This document shows, in pieces, positions 6,125 to 15,669 of a stretch of DNA of 15,669 nt. Made by a program: the position numbers and the translations under genes. Positions within the stretch are counted from its first letter, which is position 1. The number at the start of each line of letters is the position of its first letter. The notes under the pieces are model-generated. The model saw only the letters and a list, made by a program, of their open reading frames with translations, did no database searches and had not been told where the DNA came from. The stretch spans positions 1 to 15,669 of the forward strand of contig RPOS01000060.1 of the NCBI GenBank assembly GCA_003820635.1, in the 5' to 3' direction. The stretch comes from Verrucomicrobiaceae bacterium. Lineage in GTDB: Bacteria > Verrucomicrobiota > Verrucomicrobiae > Verrucomicrobiales > Akkermansiaceae.

Positions 6125-8467
6125 GTGTCGCTTAGCATGCGCCCGCCGATGCCCAAAAGCACCCCGCCAGAAACCAACCGCCGCCGCAATGCGCGGCCTG
6201 CCGCCTCATCGCGCGGCCCGGGGGCGCTGTCGCTGTTGCTTTTCTGGCCGTTTCATTTGTTCAACCTGTTCACCCGCTCGCTCGGCCTGCTGGTGAAGCT
6301 GTCGGTGTGTCTCATCGGCTACCCGATGGTCGCCGGGCTCTACGGGCTGCTGCTATTCGCACTCGTCTATGGCGTGCGCGCCCAGCGCTACGACCTCGCG
6401 CGGATCCATGCGATGCCGGAACGCTCGATCATCCTGGACCGCCTGGGCGAGGAAATCGGCCGCATCCATGGCGAGAAACGCTCGATCGTGCCGCTGCGCC
6501 AGGTTTCCGAAAATTTCCGCAAGGCCATCCTCGCCCGCGAGGACGAGCGCTTCTACACGCACGGCGCCATCGATGTGATCGGCATCGTGCGCGCCGCCCT
6601 CAAAAACGCCCAAGGCAAGCGCGAGGGTGCTTCCACCATCACCCAGCAGCTCGCGTCCGACATCTTCCAGCTCAAGCGAGGCGAAAAACGCGGCGACCTC
6701 CCGCGCCAGCTTGACCGCAAGCTCTTGGAAATCGCCATTGCCTGGCGTCTCGAAGCGGCGTTTGAAAAGGACGAGATACTCGAAGCCTACATCAACCAGA
6801 TCAACTGGGGCCGCCAGATCAAGGGCATCGGCGAGGCCGCGCGCATTTACTTCGAGAAACACCCGTCCGAGCTCACGCTCTCGCAGTCCGCCCTGCTCGC
6901 CGGCATCGTCCGCGGGCCGGATTCCTTCAATCCCTTCAAGTCGATGGAAGCCGCCACCCGCGAGCGCAACACCACGCTTGAGCGCATGGTGGATGCCAAG
7001 ACCATCACCCGCGCCGAGGCGGATGCCGCCAAGCTCGAGCCCATCGAGGTGCGCCCGCAGATCCGCCGCGCCGCCCGCGAGTCCTTCGCCATGGACCTGA
7101 TCCGCCGCGATCTGGAAATCATCCTCGAAAAACAGGACATCGAGCTCGGCGGTCTGGAAATCATCACCACCATCGACCTGCGCATCCAACAAAAGGGCGA
7201 GGAGGCGCTGGACAAGAAACTCCGCGAGGTGGAGCGCCTTTCCGGCTACGCCCACCCCACGCGCACGGCATGGCAGAAACTGCCCGAGGATGCGCGCAAC
7301 GAGCCGAAATACATCCAGGGCGCTGCCGTCGTCGTCGAGAACCGCACGGGCGCCGTGCTCGCAGTCGTCGGCGGCCGTGATGCCAACGAATCGCGCTTCA
7401 ACCGCGCCAAGGATGCCAAACGCCAGCTCGGCTCGATTTTCAAACCCTTCGTCTATCTATCAGCTTTCGACCAGGGCCTGCGCCCGGACGCGCTGATCAG
7501 TGATGAGCCGATCCAGCCCGGCGAGATCAAGGGCGGCGGCACCTGGCGGCCCAAGAACTCGGATGGCAAATACGGCGGCATGATGCCCGTCTCCTATGGC
7601 TTGATCCGCTCGCGCAACACCATGTCTGTGAGAGTGGGGGATCATGCCGGCATCCCACGCGTCAAACAAGTGGCTGCCATGGCCGGCTTCTCCACGCCCA
7701 TGCCGGAAACCCCGTCGTCCTTCCTCGGCTCCTGGGAGGCCTCGCCGTGGGAAGTGGCCACCGCCTACACCATTTTCCCCAACGACGGCGTGCGCTACCG
7801 CCCTTACCTGATTTCCGAAATCAAGGACCGCGATGGCAACGTGCTCTACTCCACCCTGCCGCTTTCCTATCAGGCCGCATCCGGCGGCTCCGCGTGGTCG
7901 GTCTCGCGCATCCTCACCGAGGTGGCCACCCGCGGCACCGCGGCTTCTGTTAGAAGACTCGGCTTCGACAAGCCCTGCGCCGGCAAAACCGGCACCACCA
8001 ATGATTTCAAGGACGCATGGTTCGCCGGCTACACCTCCACGCTCAGCTGCGCCGTGTGGATCGGCTTCGACAAACCGAAAAAAACCATCCACGGCGGCTT
8101 CGGTTCGGTGCTCTCGCTGCCGGTCTGGGTGGATATCATGAAAACCGCCGACCGCCTCGGCTACAAGGCCGGCAAGCTCGATACGAAGGTCAACATCGTC
8201 TCACAAAACACCTGCCGCCTGTCCGGCAAACGCGCCACCGGCGGCTGCGAGGAGGCCGGCACCGCGCAAATCAACAGGATCCCGGCGGACATCGCCCTGC
8301 CGGAAACCGACTTCTGCCCGATCCACCCGGCCCGCGCCCAAGCGGTGATCGTGGATGCTCCTCCACAAGCGCCACCGCGCGCCCTGCCGGTTGCCCCCCC
8401 CGCCGCGCCAGCTCTGCGCGCCCAGCCCGTTCCCGAACCGCCGCCCCGCGCGCTGCCGGTGGAGTGA
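6125..8467 (+). CDS. Class A penicillin-binding protein (bifunctional PBP1A-like)
   Basis: This 780-residue inner-membrane enzyme should polymerise lipid II into glycan strands and crosslink peptides. Residues 1-30 are a basic cytoplasmic tail, followed by hydrophobic segments at about 34-50 and 57-83. The glycosyltransferase family 51 domain follows, with catalytic E139 in EDERFYTHGAID, GASTITQQLA (168-177) and E202 in RKLLEIAIAW. The transpeptidase domain has SIFK (S437, K440), SRN (496-498) and KTGT (621-624), all intact. After residue 690 there is a cysteine-containing extension (C696, C708, C731), then a proline/alanine-rich tail with PPRALPV twice. The start is uncertain: GTG 6125 and ATGs at 6137 and 6149 are all possible; I number from 6125. 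A second, degenerate paralogue follows 48 bases later on the same strand. Confidence 0.95.
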   Translation: MSLSMRPPMPKSTPPETNRRRNARPAASSRGPGALSLLLFWPFHLFNLFTRSLGLLVKLSVCLIGYPMVAGLYGLLLFALVYGVRAQRYDLARIHAMPERSIILDRLGEEIGRIHGEKRSIVPLRQVSENFRKAILAREDERFYTHGAIDVIGIVRAALKNAQGKREGASTITQQLASDIFQLKRGEKRGDLPRQLDRKLLEIAIAWRLEAAFEKDEILEAYINQINWGRQIKGIGEAARIYFEKHPSELTLSQSALLAGIVRGPDSFNPFKSMEAATRERNTTLERMVDAKTITRAEADAAKLEPIEVRPQIRRAARESFAMDLIRRDLEIILEKQDIELGGLEIITTIDLRIQQKGEEALDKKLREVERLSGYAHPTRTAWQKLPEDARNEPKYIQGAAVVVENRTGAVLAVVGGRDANESRFNRAKDAKRQLGSIFKPFVYLSAFDQGLRPDALISDEPIQPGEIKGGGTWRPKNSDGKYGGMMPVSYGLIRSRNTMSVRVGDHAGIPRVKQVAAMAGFSTPMPETPSSFLGSWEASPWEVATAYTIFPNDGVRYRPYLISEIKDRDGNVLYSTLPLSYQAASGGSAWSVSRILTEVATRGTAASVRRLGFDKPCAGKTGTTNDFKDAWFAGYTSTLSCAVWIGFDKPKKTIHGGFGSVLSLPVWVDIMKTADRLGYKAGKLDTKVNIVSQNTCRLSGKRATGGCEEAGTAQINRIPADIALPETDFCPIHPARAQAVIVDAPPQAPPRALPVAPPAAPALRAQPVPEPPPRALPVE

Positions 8468-8476
8468 GAATACCTC

Positions 8477-8509
8477 ATTCAAAATCCAGAATTCCGAATT
8501 CAAAATTTT
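8477..8509. repeat. AT-rich intergenic repeat between the two penicillin-binding protein genes
   Basis: In a GC-rich setting this 33-base stretch holds ATTCAAAAT twice (8477-8485 and 8498-8506) and GAATTC twice (8489-8494 and 8496-8501). It fills most of the 48-base gap before the GTG start of the second gene. It may be a member of a dispersed intergenic repeat family; that is inference, since only one copy is seen here. Confidence 0.5.
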
Positions 8510-8515
8510 CCACCT

Positions 8516-10225
8516 GTGTCCACCTGGCGTCCCATCAATCCCCAGCCGCTTTGGAAGCGTTGTCTTCCGGAGTGCCTGCACGGACCGATGCGGCTGGGCT
8601 TCCAGCTTGGCATGCTCGCGATGGTGGTTTTCTCGGGTATCGCCTTCTATTATCTCATGCTGGCGATGCGCTTCGATCTCGACGACGTCGCCAGGCTGCC
8701 GCAGGGCATCGTGTTTTATGATCGCAAGGGCGCGGAAATCGCCGCGCCCGGCAGCGCGGGCCGCAGGCTGGTGAAGCGCGCGGACATCCCGGACTTCATG
8801 GTGAAATCCCTGCTGGCCCGCGAGGACGCGCGCTTCTTCGAACACCACGGCGTGGACCTCCGCGGCCTCGCCCGCGCCACTGTTAGAAACATCAAGGACC
8901 GGGATTTCACCCAGGGTGCCTCCACCCTGAGCATGCAGCTCGCGCGCAACAGCTTCGAGATCCGCCAGAAATCCCTGCACCGCAAGTTCCTCGAAATCGC
9001 CCTCACCCTGCGCATCGAGAACCACCACACCAAGGACGAGATCCTCACCCATTACCTCAACCGCATTTACTTCGGCGCAGGCGCCTACGGCATCGAGCAG
9101 GCGGCGCGCGCCTATTTCGCCAAGCCCGCCCGCGATCTAACAGACGGTGAGTGCGCGATGGTCTGCGGCATCATCCGCGGCCCGCACATTTTCTCGCCGC
9201 TGCGCAACCTGCCCGCCGCCATCCAGCAGCGCGACCAGACACTCGACCGCATGGTCGTCATGGGATTCATCGACAGGGAGCGTCGCGACGCCATCGCCGC
9301 GGAGCCGGTGAAGCTGGCGGATGAGGAGCGTGCCGAAAACCAGACGTCTTACGCACTCCAAGCCGCCCGGCGCGAGCTCGACCGCATCCTGGACGACGGC
9401 CAGATCCAGCTCGGCGGCCTGCACGTCCACACCACGCTGGACGCCGCGTGGCAGGCGCGCCTGGAGAACGAGCTCAACCACGCCGTGGAGGCACTGGAGG
9501 CCGAGAAATCCTGGCCGCATCCGGTCCAAAAGGACCACGTTTCCGGCACTGAGCCGGCTTACGTCCAGTTTGCCGCCATCACCACCGAGACGCGCAGCGG
9601 TGGCATCCTTGCGCTCATCGGCGGCCGCAATTTCTCCCACTCGCGCTTCGACCGCACCCGCTCCACGCGTGATCTCGGATCGGCCTTCGAGCCATTCGTC
9701 GCGGCGGCTGCCGCCGAGCGCGGCAAGCTCGTGCTTCCCGGCAAGCCAGTGCAGACCGGCCGCCAGATCGGCCCCGCCGAGGTCGAGCGCATCGCCAAGC
9801 GCTGCGGTCTCGCCGGGCCATTCCTGCAAACCGAGGATCTTTTCCGCGGAGCGGTGGCCGCCACGCCGCTGGAAATGTCGGTGGGCCTCGCCACCCTCGG
9901 CAATCAGGGCAAGCGCCCGAAACCCTACCTCATCCGCGAGATCCGCGATGCTTCCGGCGAGGTGATCCACACCGCCAAGCCCCAGCTCACTCCGGCGCTC
10001 AGCCCGGCCGCCGCGCTCGATGCCGCCAGCGTGCTGGCCCGCCGCAACGGCACCCGCACCTTCACCGGAGCCACCGGCTCCGAGCGCGATGCATGGACAC
10101 TGCGCCTCGGCCCCGGCGGTGCCACCGCCATCTGGATCGGCTTTGACAAACCCAGCATCATCGCCTCCGAGCCGCGCCTCAAATCCCTGTTAGACGAGTT
10201 CGTCAAGCGCCTCGGAAACGGCTGA
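8516..10225 (+). CDS. Class A penicillin-binding protein paralogue with a degenerate transpeptidase domain
   Basis: This 569-residue protein has a short cytoplasmic tail, one membrane segment (about 29-50) and an intact-looking glycosyltransferase family 51 domain. The latter has E103 in EDARFFEHHGVD, GASTLSMQLARN (134-145) and E160 in RKFLEIALTL. The C-terminal domain aligns with a transpeptidase: SGGILALIGGRNFSHSRFDR (361-380) matches the fold before the active serine. However, SxxK has become SAFE (S389, E392), the SxN region is deleted, and KTGT has become ATGS (519-522). It ends soon after, without the long tail of the upstream paralogue. The frame is unbroken and the glycosyltransferase is conserved, so I read it as a functional glycosyltransferase or regulatory subunit and not as a pseudogene. 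GTG 8516 is the likely start; ATG 8588 is an alternative that would begin directly at the membrane segment. The gene ends flush against cinA, which is convergent. Confidence 0.9.
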   Translation: MSTWRPINPQPLWKRCLPECLHGPMRLGFQLGMLAMVVFSGIAFYYLMLAMRFDLDDVARLPQGIVFYDRKGAEIAAPGSAGRRLVKRADIPDFMVKSLLAREDARFFEHHGVDLRGLARATVRNIKDRDFTQGASTLSMQLARNSFEIRQKSLHRKFLEIALTLRIENHHTKDEILTHYLNRIYFGAGAYGIEQAARAYFAKPARDLTDGECAMVCGIIRGPHIFSPLRNLPAAIQQRDQTLDRMVVMGFIDRERRDAIAAEPVKLADEERAENQTSYALQAARRELDRILDDGQIQLGGLHVHTTLDAAWQARLENELNHAVEALEAEKSWPHPVQKDHVSGTEPAYVQFAAITTETRSGGILALIGGRNFSHSRFDRTRSTRDLGSAFEPFVAAAAAERGKLVLPGKPVQTGRQIGPAEVERIAKRCGLAGPFLQTEDLFRGAVAATPLEMSVGLATLGNQGKRPKPYLIREIRDASGEVIHTAKPQLTPALSPAAALDAASVLARRNGTRTFTGATGSERDAWTLRLGPGGATAIWIGFDKPSIIASEPRLKSLLDEFVKRLGNG

Positions 10226-11458
10226 TTACCCTGCGATGCGCCGCCGCACCGCCTCCAGCGCGGCCTGGCTCACGGCGAGCTTGAAATCATGCCTGTTGCG
10301 CGGGTGGAAAACCTTGAAGGCCGTGGTTTCCGCGCCCTTTGCCGCAAGACCGATCCATGCGGTGCCGACGGGTTTTTCCGCCGTGCCGCCATCGGGTCCG
10401 GCGATGCCGGTGACGGCCACGGCGATGTCCGCGCCGCTGGCCTGCAAGGCGCCTGCAGCCATCTGGCAGGCCACGGTTTCACTCACCGCGCCGTGGGTTT
10501 CGAGATCCGCCGCGGAAACTCCTAACAGCGAAACCTTGGCCGCGTTTGCATAAGTCACAAACCCATGCGTGAAGACGGCGCTCGCACCCGGCACGTCGGT
10601 GATGCGGTTGGAAATGAGTCCGCCGGTGCAGCTCTCCGCCGTGGCCAGCGCCAGCCGTTTTTCTGTTAGAAAGCGCACCACAGTTTGCTCCAGGGAGGAG
10701 CCGTCGTCGTTGATGAGAAAGGGTTGGAATTTTTCCAAGGCGATGGCGCGGCCCTGTTCAAGCGCCGCCGGGATGCCGATGAGGCGCAGGTCCACCTCGC
10801 CGATGTGGGCGCAGTAGCCATACTCAAGGCCGGGTATTTGCTCCAGGCGGGCATCGATGCCCTGATGGAAATCGCTCTCGCCGATGCCGGTGAACTTGAG
10901 TTCCAGCAGCGATGGCGGGTTTTCCACTCCGGAGAGCGCGAGCAAGCGGGGCTCCACCTCCGCATGATACATCGGGTAGAGCTCGCGCGGCGGACCGGGT
11001 AGCAGGAACACGGCGCAGTTCGAGCGGCCGTTGAGACGCGGCGGGACATAGACGCCGGGCGCGGTGCCGTTGGGATTGGGCAGCACATCCGCGCCCACCG
11101 GTGCGAGCGCCTGCTTGCGGTTCGCCTCCGCCATCTGCCGCCCGCGATGGGCGAAAAAGTTTTCCAAGGACCTCAGCGCCGCCTCATCCATGATCAACTC
11201 CAGACCCAGCACCTCGGCGGTGATTTCCCGGGTGAGGTCGTCGCTGGTCGGACCGAGACCGCCGGTCACGATCAACACGTCGGCGCGGCCGAGGGACTCG
11301 GTGATGGCCTCGCGGATCGCCTCGCCATCGGGCACGGTGGTCTGGCGGGCGATGCGCAGGCCCAGCTTGAAAAGCTGGTGGCCGAACCATGCGGCGTGGG
11401 TGTTGATGGTCTTGCCTAACAGCAGTTCGCTGCCGGTGTTGAGGATCTCGATGCGCAT
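10226..11458 (-). CDS. cinA: CinA family protein (nicotinamide-nucleotide amidase domain)
   Basis: This 410-residue two-domain cytoplasmic protein has full CinA length. The N-terminal half is the molybdopterin-binding-like (COG1058) domain, with TGGLGPTSDDLT (65-76), NPNGTAPG (128-135) and LPGPPRE (153-159). In characterised CinA proteins this part hydrolyses ADP-ribose or related nucleotides. The C-terminal half is the PncC domain, with AESCTGG (274-280), GAVSE (323-327) and GIAGPDGG (351-358). This domain deamidates nicotinamide mononucleotide to nicotinic acid mononucleotide in NAD recycling. The start at 11458 matches the family N-terminus. On the minus strand TAAGGA overlaps the stop of the thioredoxin-like gene, ten bases before the ATG, so translation is probably coupled. 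Despite the name's history, a role in competence cannot be inferred here. Its stop codon abuts that of the convergent penicillin-binding protein gene. Confidence 0.95.
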   Translation of the reverse strand: MRIEILNTGSELLLGKTINTHAAWFGHQLFKLGLRIARQTTVPDGEAIREAITESLGRADVLIVTGGLGPTSDDLTREITAEVLGLELIMDEAALRSLENFFAHRGRQMAEANRKQALAPVGADVLPNPNGTAPGVYVPPRLNGRSNCAVFLLPGPPRELYPMYHAEVEPRLLALSGVENPPSLLELKFTGIGESDFHQGIDARLEQIPGLEYGYCAHIGEVDLRLIGIPAALEQGRAIALEKFQPFLINDDGSSLEQTVVRFLTEKRLALATAESCTGGLISNRITDVPGASAVFTHGFVTYANAAKVSLLGVSAADLETHGAVSETVACQMAAGALQASGADIAVAVTGIAGPDGGTAEKPVGTAWIGLAAKGAETTAFKVFHPRNRHDFKLAVSQAALEAVRRRIAG

Positions 11459-11471
11459 GGGGCGTGCGTCC

Positions 11472-12419
11472 TTACTCTTTGTCTTTGGCGCCCTCTGCCT
11501 GCTCTTTTTTGGCCTCCTCGAGACGTCCGCGCAAATCGTTGATGCCCGGAATGAGCGGGCTGTCCGGCGCGAAGGCCTTGGCCTCGTCCACCGCCTTGAG
11601 CGCGTCATCAAATTTCCCCTGCTGGGCGAAGATGACGGCGCGGGTCATCTTGAGCTGGAGCGTTTCCTCGGTTTCGAAGCCGCCCTCGGCAAGGGTCTTG
11701 TCCACCAGCGCGAGCGCGCCGTCCATGTCCTGCTTCTTGGCCAGTTCCTGCAACTCCTGTTGGAAATCCGCAATGCGCTGCTTCGCTGCGGCTTTTTTGG
11801 AAAAGCCGGTCGTGTCGTCCGGATCCGCGGCGGCGATCTGTTCGAGGATTGAGGCGTAAAACCCGGAGATCAACTTGTCATTCAGCTCCATTTTTTTGAG
11901 CGCCTCGACAAGCGCCTTGGCCTTGTCCGGCCCGGTGAGCTTCTCCGCAGCAGCGAAGGCCTCGTCGCGGGCGGTCTTTCTCGCGCGGAGTTCATTCAGA
12001 TGCGCGACGTATTTCTCCGGACCGCCCTCCTGATAGCCGGTGGCCGCATAAGGCCTGCCATCGGCATCGGTGAGCAGGATCGTGGGGAAGCCCTCGATGC
12101 CGTATTTCTCACTGAGCTTCTCGTTTTGCGCGCGGACTTCGTCGCTGACCTTGGATTTGTCTTTTGGGAAATCCAGTTCGACGAGCACGAAGCTGTCCTT
12201 CACGCCGTCCTTGAAGGCGTCGTGCTTGAAGACTTCGTCGTTGAGTTTGATGCACCAGCCGCACCAGTCGGAGCCGGTGAAGTCGATGAGCAGGTCTTTC
12301 TTGGACTCGGTGGCTTGTTTTTTCGCGGACTCGAAGTCCGAGGTCCAGCCTTCACCGCCTGCGAGGCTGGTGCCGATGAGCGCCATGGTGGCGGCGCAGA
12401 CGATGGATGTGATTTTCAT
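11472..12419 (-). CDS. Exported thioredoxin-fold protein with a CGWC centre and helical C-terminal extension
   Basis: This 315-residue protein starts with a signal peptide (residues 1-20, ending TSLA). The thioredoxin-like domain spans about 25-145, with LLIDFTGSDWCGWCIKL (43-59), redox cysteines C53 and C56, and the cis-proline motif GFPT (110-113). This arrangement belongs to the DUF255/thioredoxin_7-like group of periplasmic disulfide proteins. Residues 150-310 are a charged helical region, with a tetratricopeptide-like stretch near 254-284 (LKMTRAVIFAQQGKFDDALKAVDEA shortened here to FAQQGKFDDALKAVDEA). The start at 12419 places the signal peptide correctly; no Shine-Dalgarno is evident. 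The gene lies 66 bases after metH and 13 before cinA on the same strand. It probably reduces or isomerises disulfides in the periplasm; its partner proteins are unknown. Confidence 0.88.
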   Translation of the reverse strand: MKITSIVCAATMALIGTSLAGGEGWTSDFESAKKQATESKKDLLIDFTGSDWCGWCIKLNDEVFKHDAFKDGVKDSFVLVELDFPKDKSKVSDEVRAQNEKLSEKYGIEGFPTILLTDADGRPYAATGYQEGGPEKYVAHLNELRARKTARDEAFAAAEKLTGPDKAKALVEALKKMELNDKLISGFYASILEQIAAADPDDTTGFSKKAAAKQRIADFQQELQELAKKQDMDGALALVDKTLAEGGFETEETLQLKMTRAVIFAQQGKFDDALKAVDEAKAFAPDSPLIPGINDLRGRLEEAKKEQAEGAKDKE

Positions 12420-12485
12420 GATGTGATATGGGGTGGCGGAACTTGGCGCGGGATAGCGCTCGCGTCGAGGGGATATTCGGGACAA

Positions 12486-15245
<2,760 letters not shown>

Positions 15246-15262
15246 GGAAGAGGAAGAGGTTT

Positions 15263-15300
15263 ACCGCAGAGACGCGAAGGCCGCAAAGGGACGCAAAGTT
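15263..15300 (-). repeat. Degenerate CGCAAAG-type tandem repeat between metH and the GxxExxR gene
   Basis: On the plus strand four units start with CGC: CGCAGAGA, CGCGAAGGC, CGCAAAGGGA and CGCAAAGTTT. Read on the minus strand they form a run of CTTTGCG-like words directly after the GxxExxR stop and just before metH. I recall similar arrays near GxxExxR genes in other genomes, but cannot verify that here. No Shine-Dalgarno for metH is seen in this 55-base gap. Confidence 0.6.
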
Positions 15301-15669
15301 TTATTGAGGGAAATTGTGGACGAGGCGTTTGATCTCGTCTGCGAGTCGGATTGAGTGGAAATTGATCAGCAGGCCCAAATGCTTGCCGGACATTCTCAGA
15401 TAAGTCAGAATTTGAGCCGAGTGTATTGGCTGGAGCAAATTCACTGTTTTTAGTTCAATCACTAGCGAGTCCTCCACCAACAAGTCGATTCGATATGCGT
15501 CGGGAATGACCAGGGTTTTGTATTGGATAGGCAGGAGAAGCTGGCGAACCGAGGAAATGCCGCGCAGTTCCAGTTCATGTTGCAGACTCGCCTCATAACT
15601 GCTCTCCAGCAGGCCGGGACCAAGATCACGATGAACCTCAATGGCTGCCCCAATCACCTCTTTGGACAA
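15301..15669 (-). CDS. GxxExxR family protein (PD-(D/E)xK nuclease-like), 5' partial
   Basis: At least 122 residues are present. The frame is open to the window edge, where a TTG could be a start, but family members usually have a few more residues, so I treat it as partial. IGAAIEVHRDLGPGLLESSYEASLQHELELRG (from residue 6, split: IGAAIEVH, GPGLLESSYE, HELELRG) is the characteristic N-terminal pattern. YRIDLLVED followed by LVIELKTV gives the D...ExK arrangement typical of the PD-(D/E)xK nuclease superfamily, and AQILTYLRMSG continues it. The C-terminus (LLINFHSIRLADEIKRLV) is the usual end. The biological role of this family is not established. It precedes a tandem repeat and metH on the same strand. 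Confidence 0.88.
   Translation of the reverse strand: MSKEVIGAAIEVHRDLGPGLLESSYEASLQHELELRGISSVRQLLLPIQYKTLVIPDAYRIDLLVEDSLVIELKTVNLLQPIHSAQILTYLRMSGKHLGLLINFHSIRLADEIKRLVHNFPQ

Larger units (their letters stand above)
7947..11422. repeat. Dispersed octamer CTGTTAGR, seven copies
   Basis: Exact copies on the plus strand lie at 7947-7954, 8880-8887, 10187-10194 and 10663-10670. Copies on the minus strand lie at 9136-9143, 10521-10528 and 11415-11422. One-mismatch relatives lie at 7456-7463, 12700-12707 and 13550-13557. All fall inside coding sequence, on both strands and in different codon phases, so a shared protein motif does not explain them. Confidence 0.5.

Noticed and set aside
6353..7255. 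Minus-strand open frame of 300 codons opposite the first penicillin-binding protein
   Set aside because: It lies fully opposite conserved glycosyltransferase sequence, with no independent motif.
8516..10225. Second penicillin-binding protein as a pseudogene
   Set aside because: The frame is unbroken, the glycosyltransferase motifs are intact, and the C-terminal domain aligns throughout except for the catalytic motifs.

Overview
The window looks like a GC-rich chromosome segment from a member of the Verrucomicrobiota, most likely the Verrucomicrobiaceae side of the phylum. This is an inference from gene content: an exported protein with many DxDxDG calcium-loop repeats, a GxxExxR family protein, sparse Shine-Dalgarno sequences, and class A penicillin-binding proteins with long tails. 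No rRNA or marker gene is present to prove it.

Left part (about 1-4366) is accessory in character. A small cysteine-rich cytoplasmic-type protein (17-388, minus) lies divergent to three plus-strand genes for exported proteins. These are a proline-rich 263-residue protein (499-1290), a 792-residue protein with 12 thrombospondin type 3-like repeats (1287-3665, 4-base ATGA overlap), and an AT-richer 208-residue protein (3673-4299). The last gene ends inside a 128-base imperfect inverted repeat (4239-4366) that has the architecture of an integron attC site. If that reading is right, it marks the distal edge of a gene-cassette or mobile segment.

Middle part (4381-6031, minus) is a two-gene flavin redox operon: an Old Yellow Enzyme family ene-reductase, followed after 10 bases by an NADPH-dependent FMN reductase family protein. 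Divergent from it are two class A penicillin-binding proteins in tandem (6125-8467 and 8516-10225, plus). The first keeps glycosyltransferase and transpeptidase motifs. The second keeps the glycosyltransferase motifs but has lost the transpeptidase catalytic lysine, the SxN motif and the KTG motif.

Right part (10226-15669) is a minus-strand run. In transcription order it holds a GxxExxR protein (5' end outside the window), a metH gene lacking the N-terminal homocysteine-methyltransferase domain, an exported thioredoxin-fold protein with a CGWC centre, and cinA. A degenerate tandem CGCAAAG-type repeat separates the GxxExxR gene from metH. The stop codons of cinA and the second penicillin-binding protein abut with no spacer.

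The observations most worth following are the attC-like site with its exported three-gene cargo, the pseudo-transpeptidase penicillin-binding protein, the MetH lacking its homocysteine module, the repeat beside the GxxExxR nuclease-like gene, and an octamer CTGTTAGR that recurs seven times in all codon phases between 7947 and 11422.
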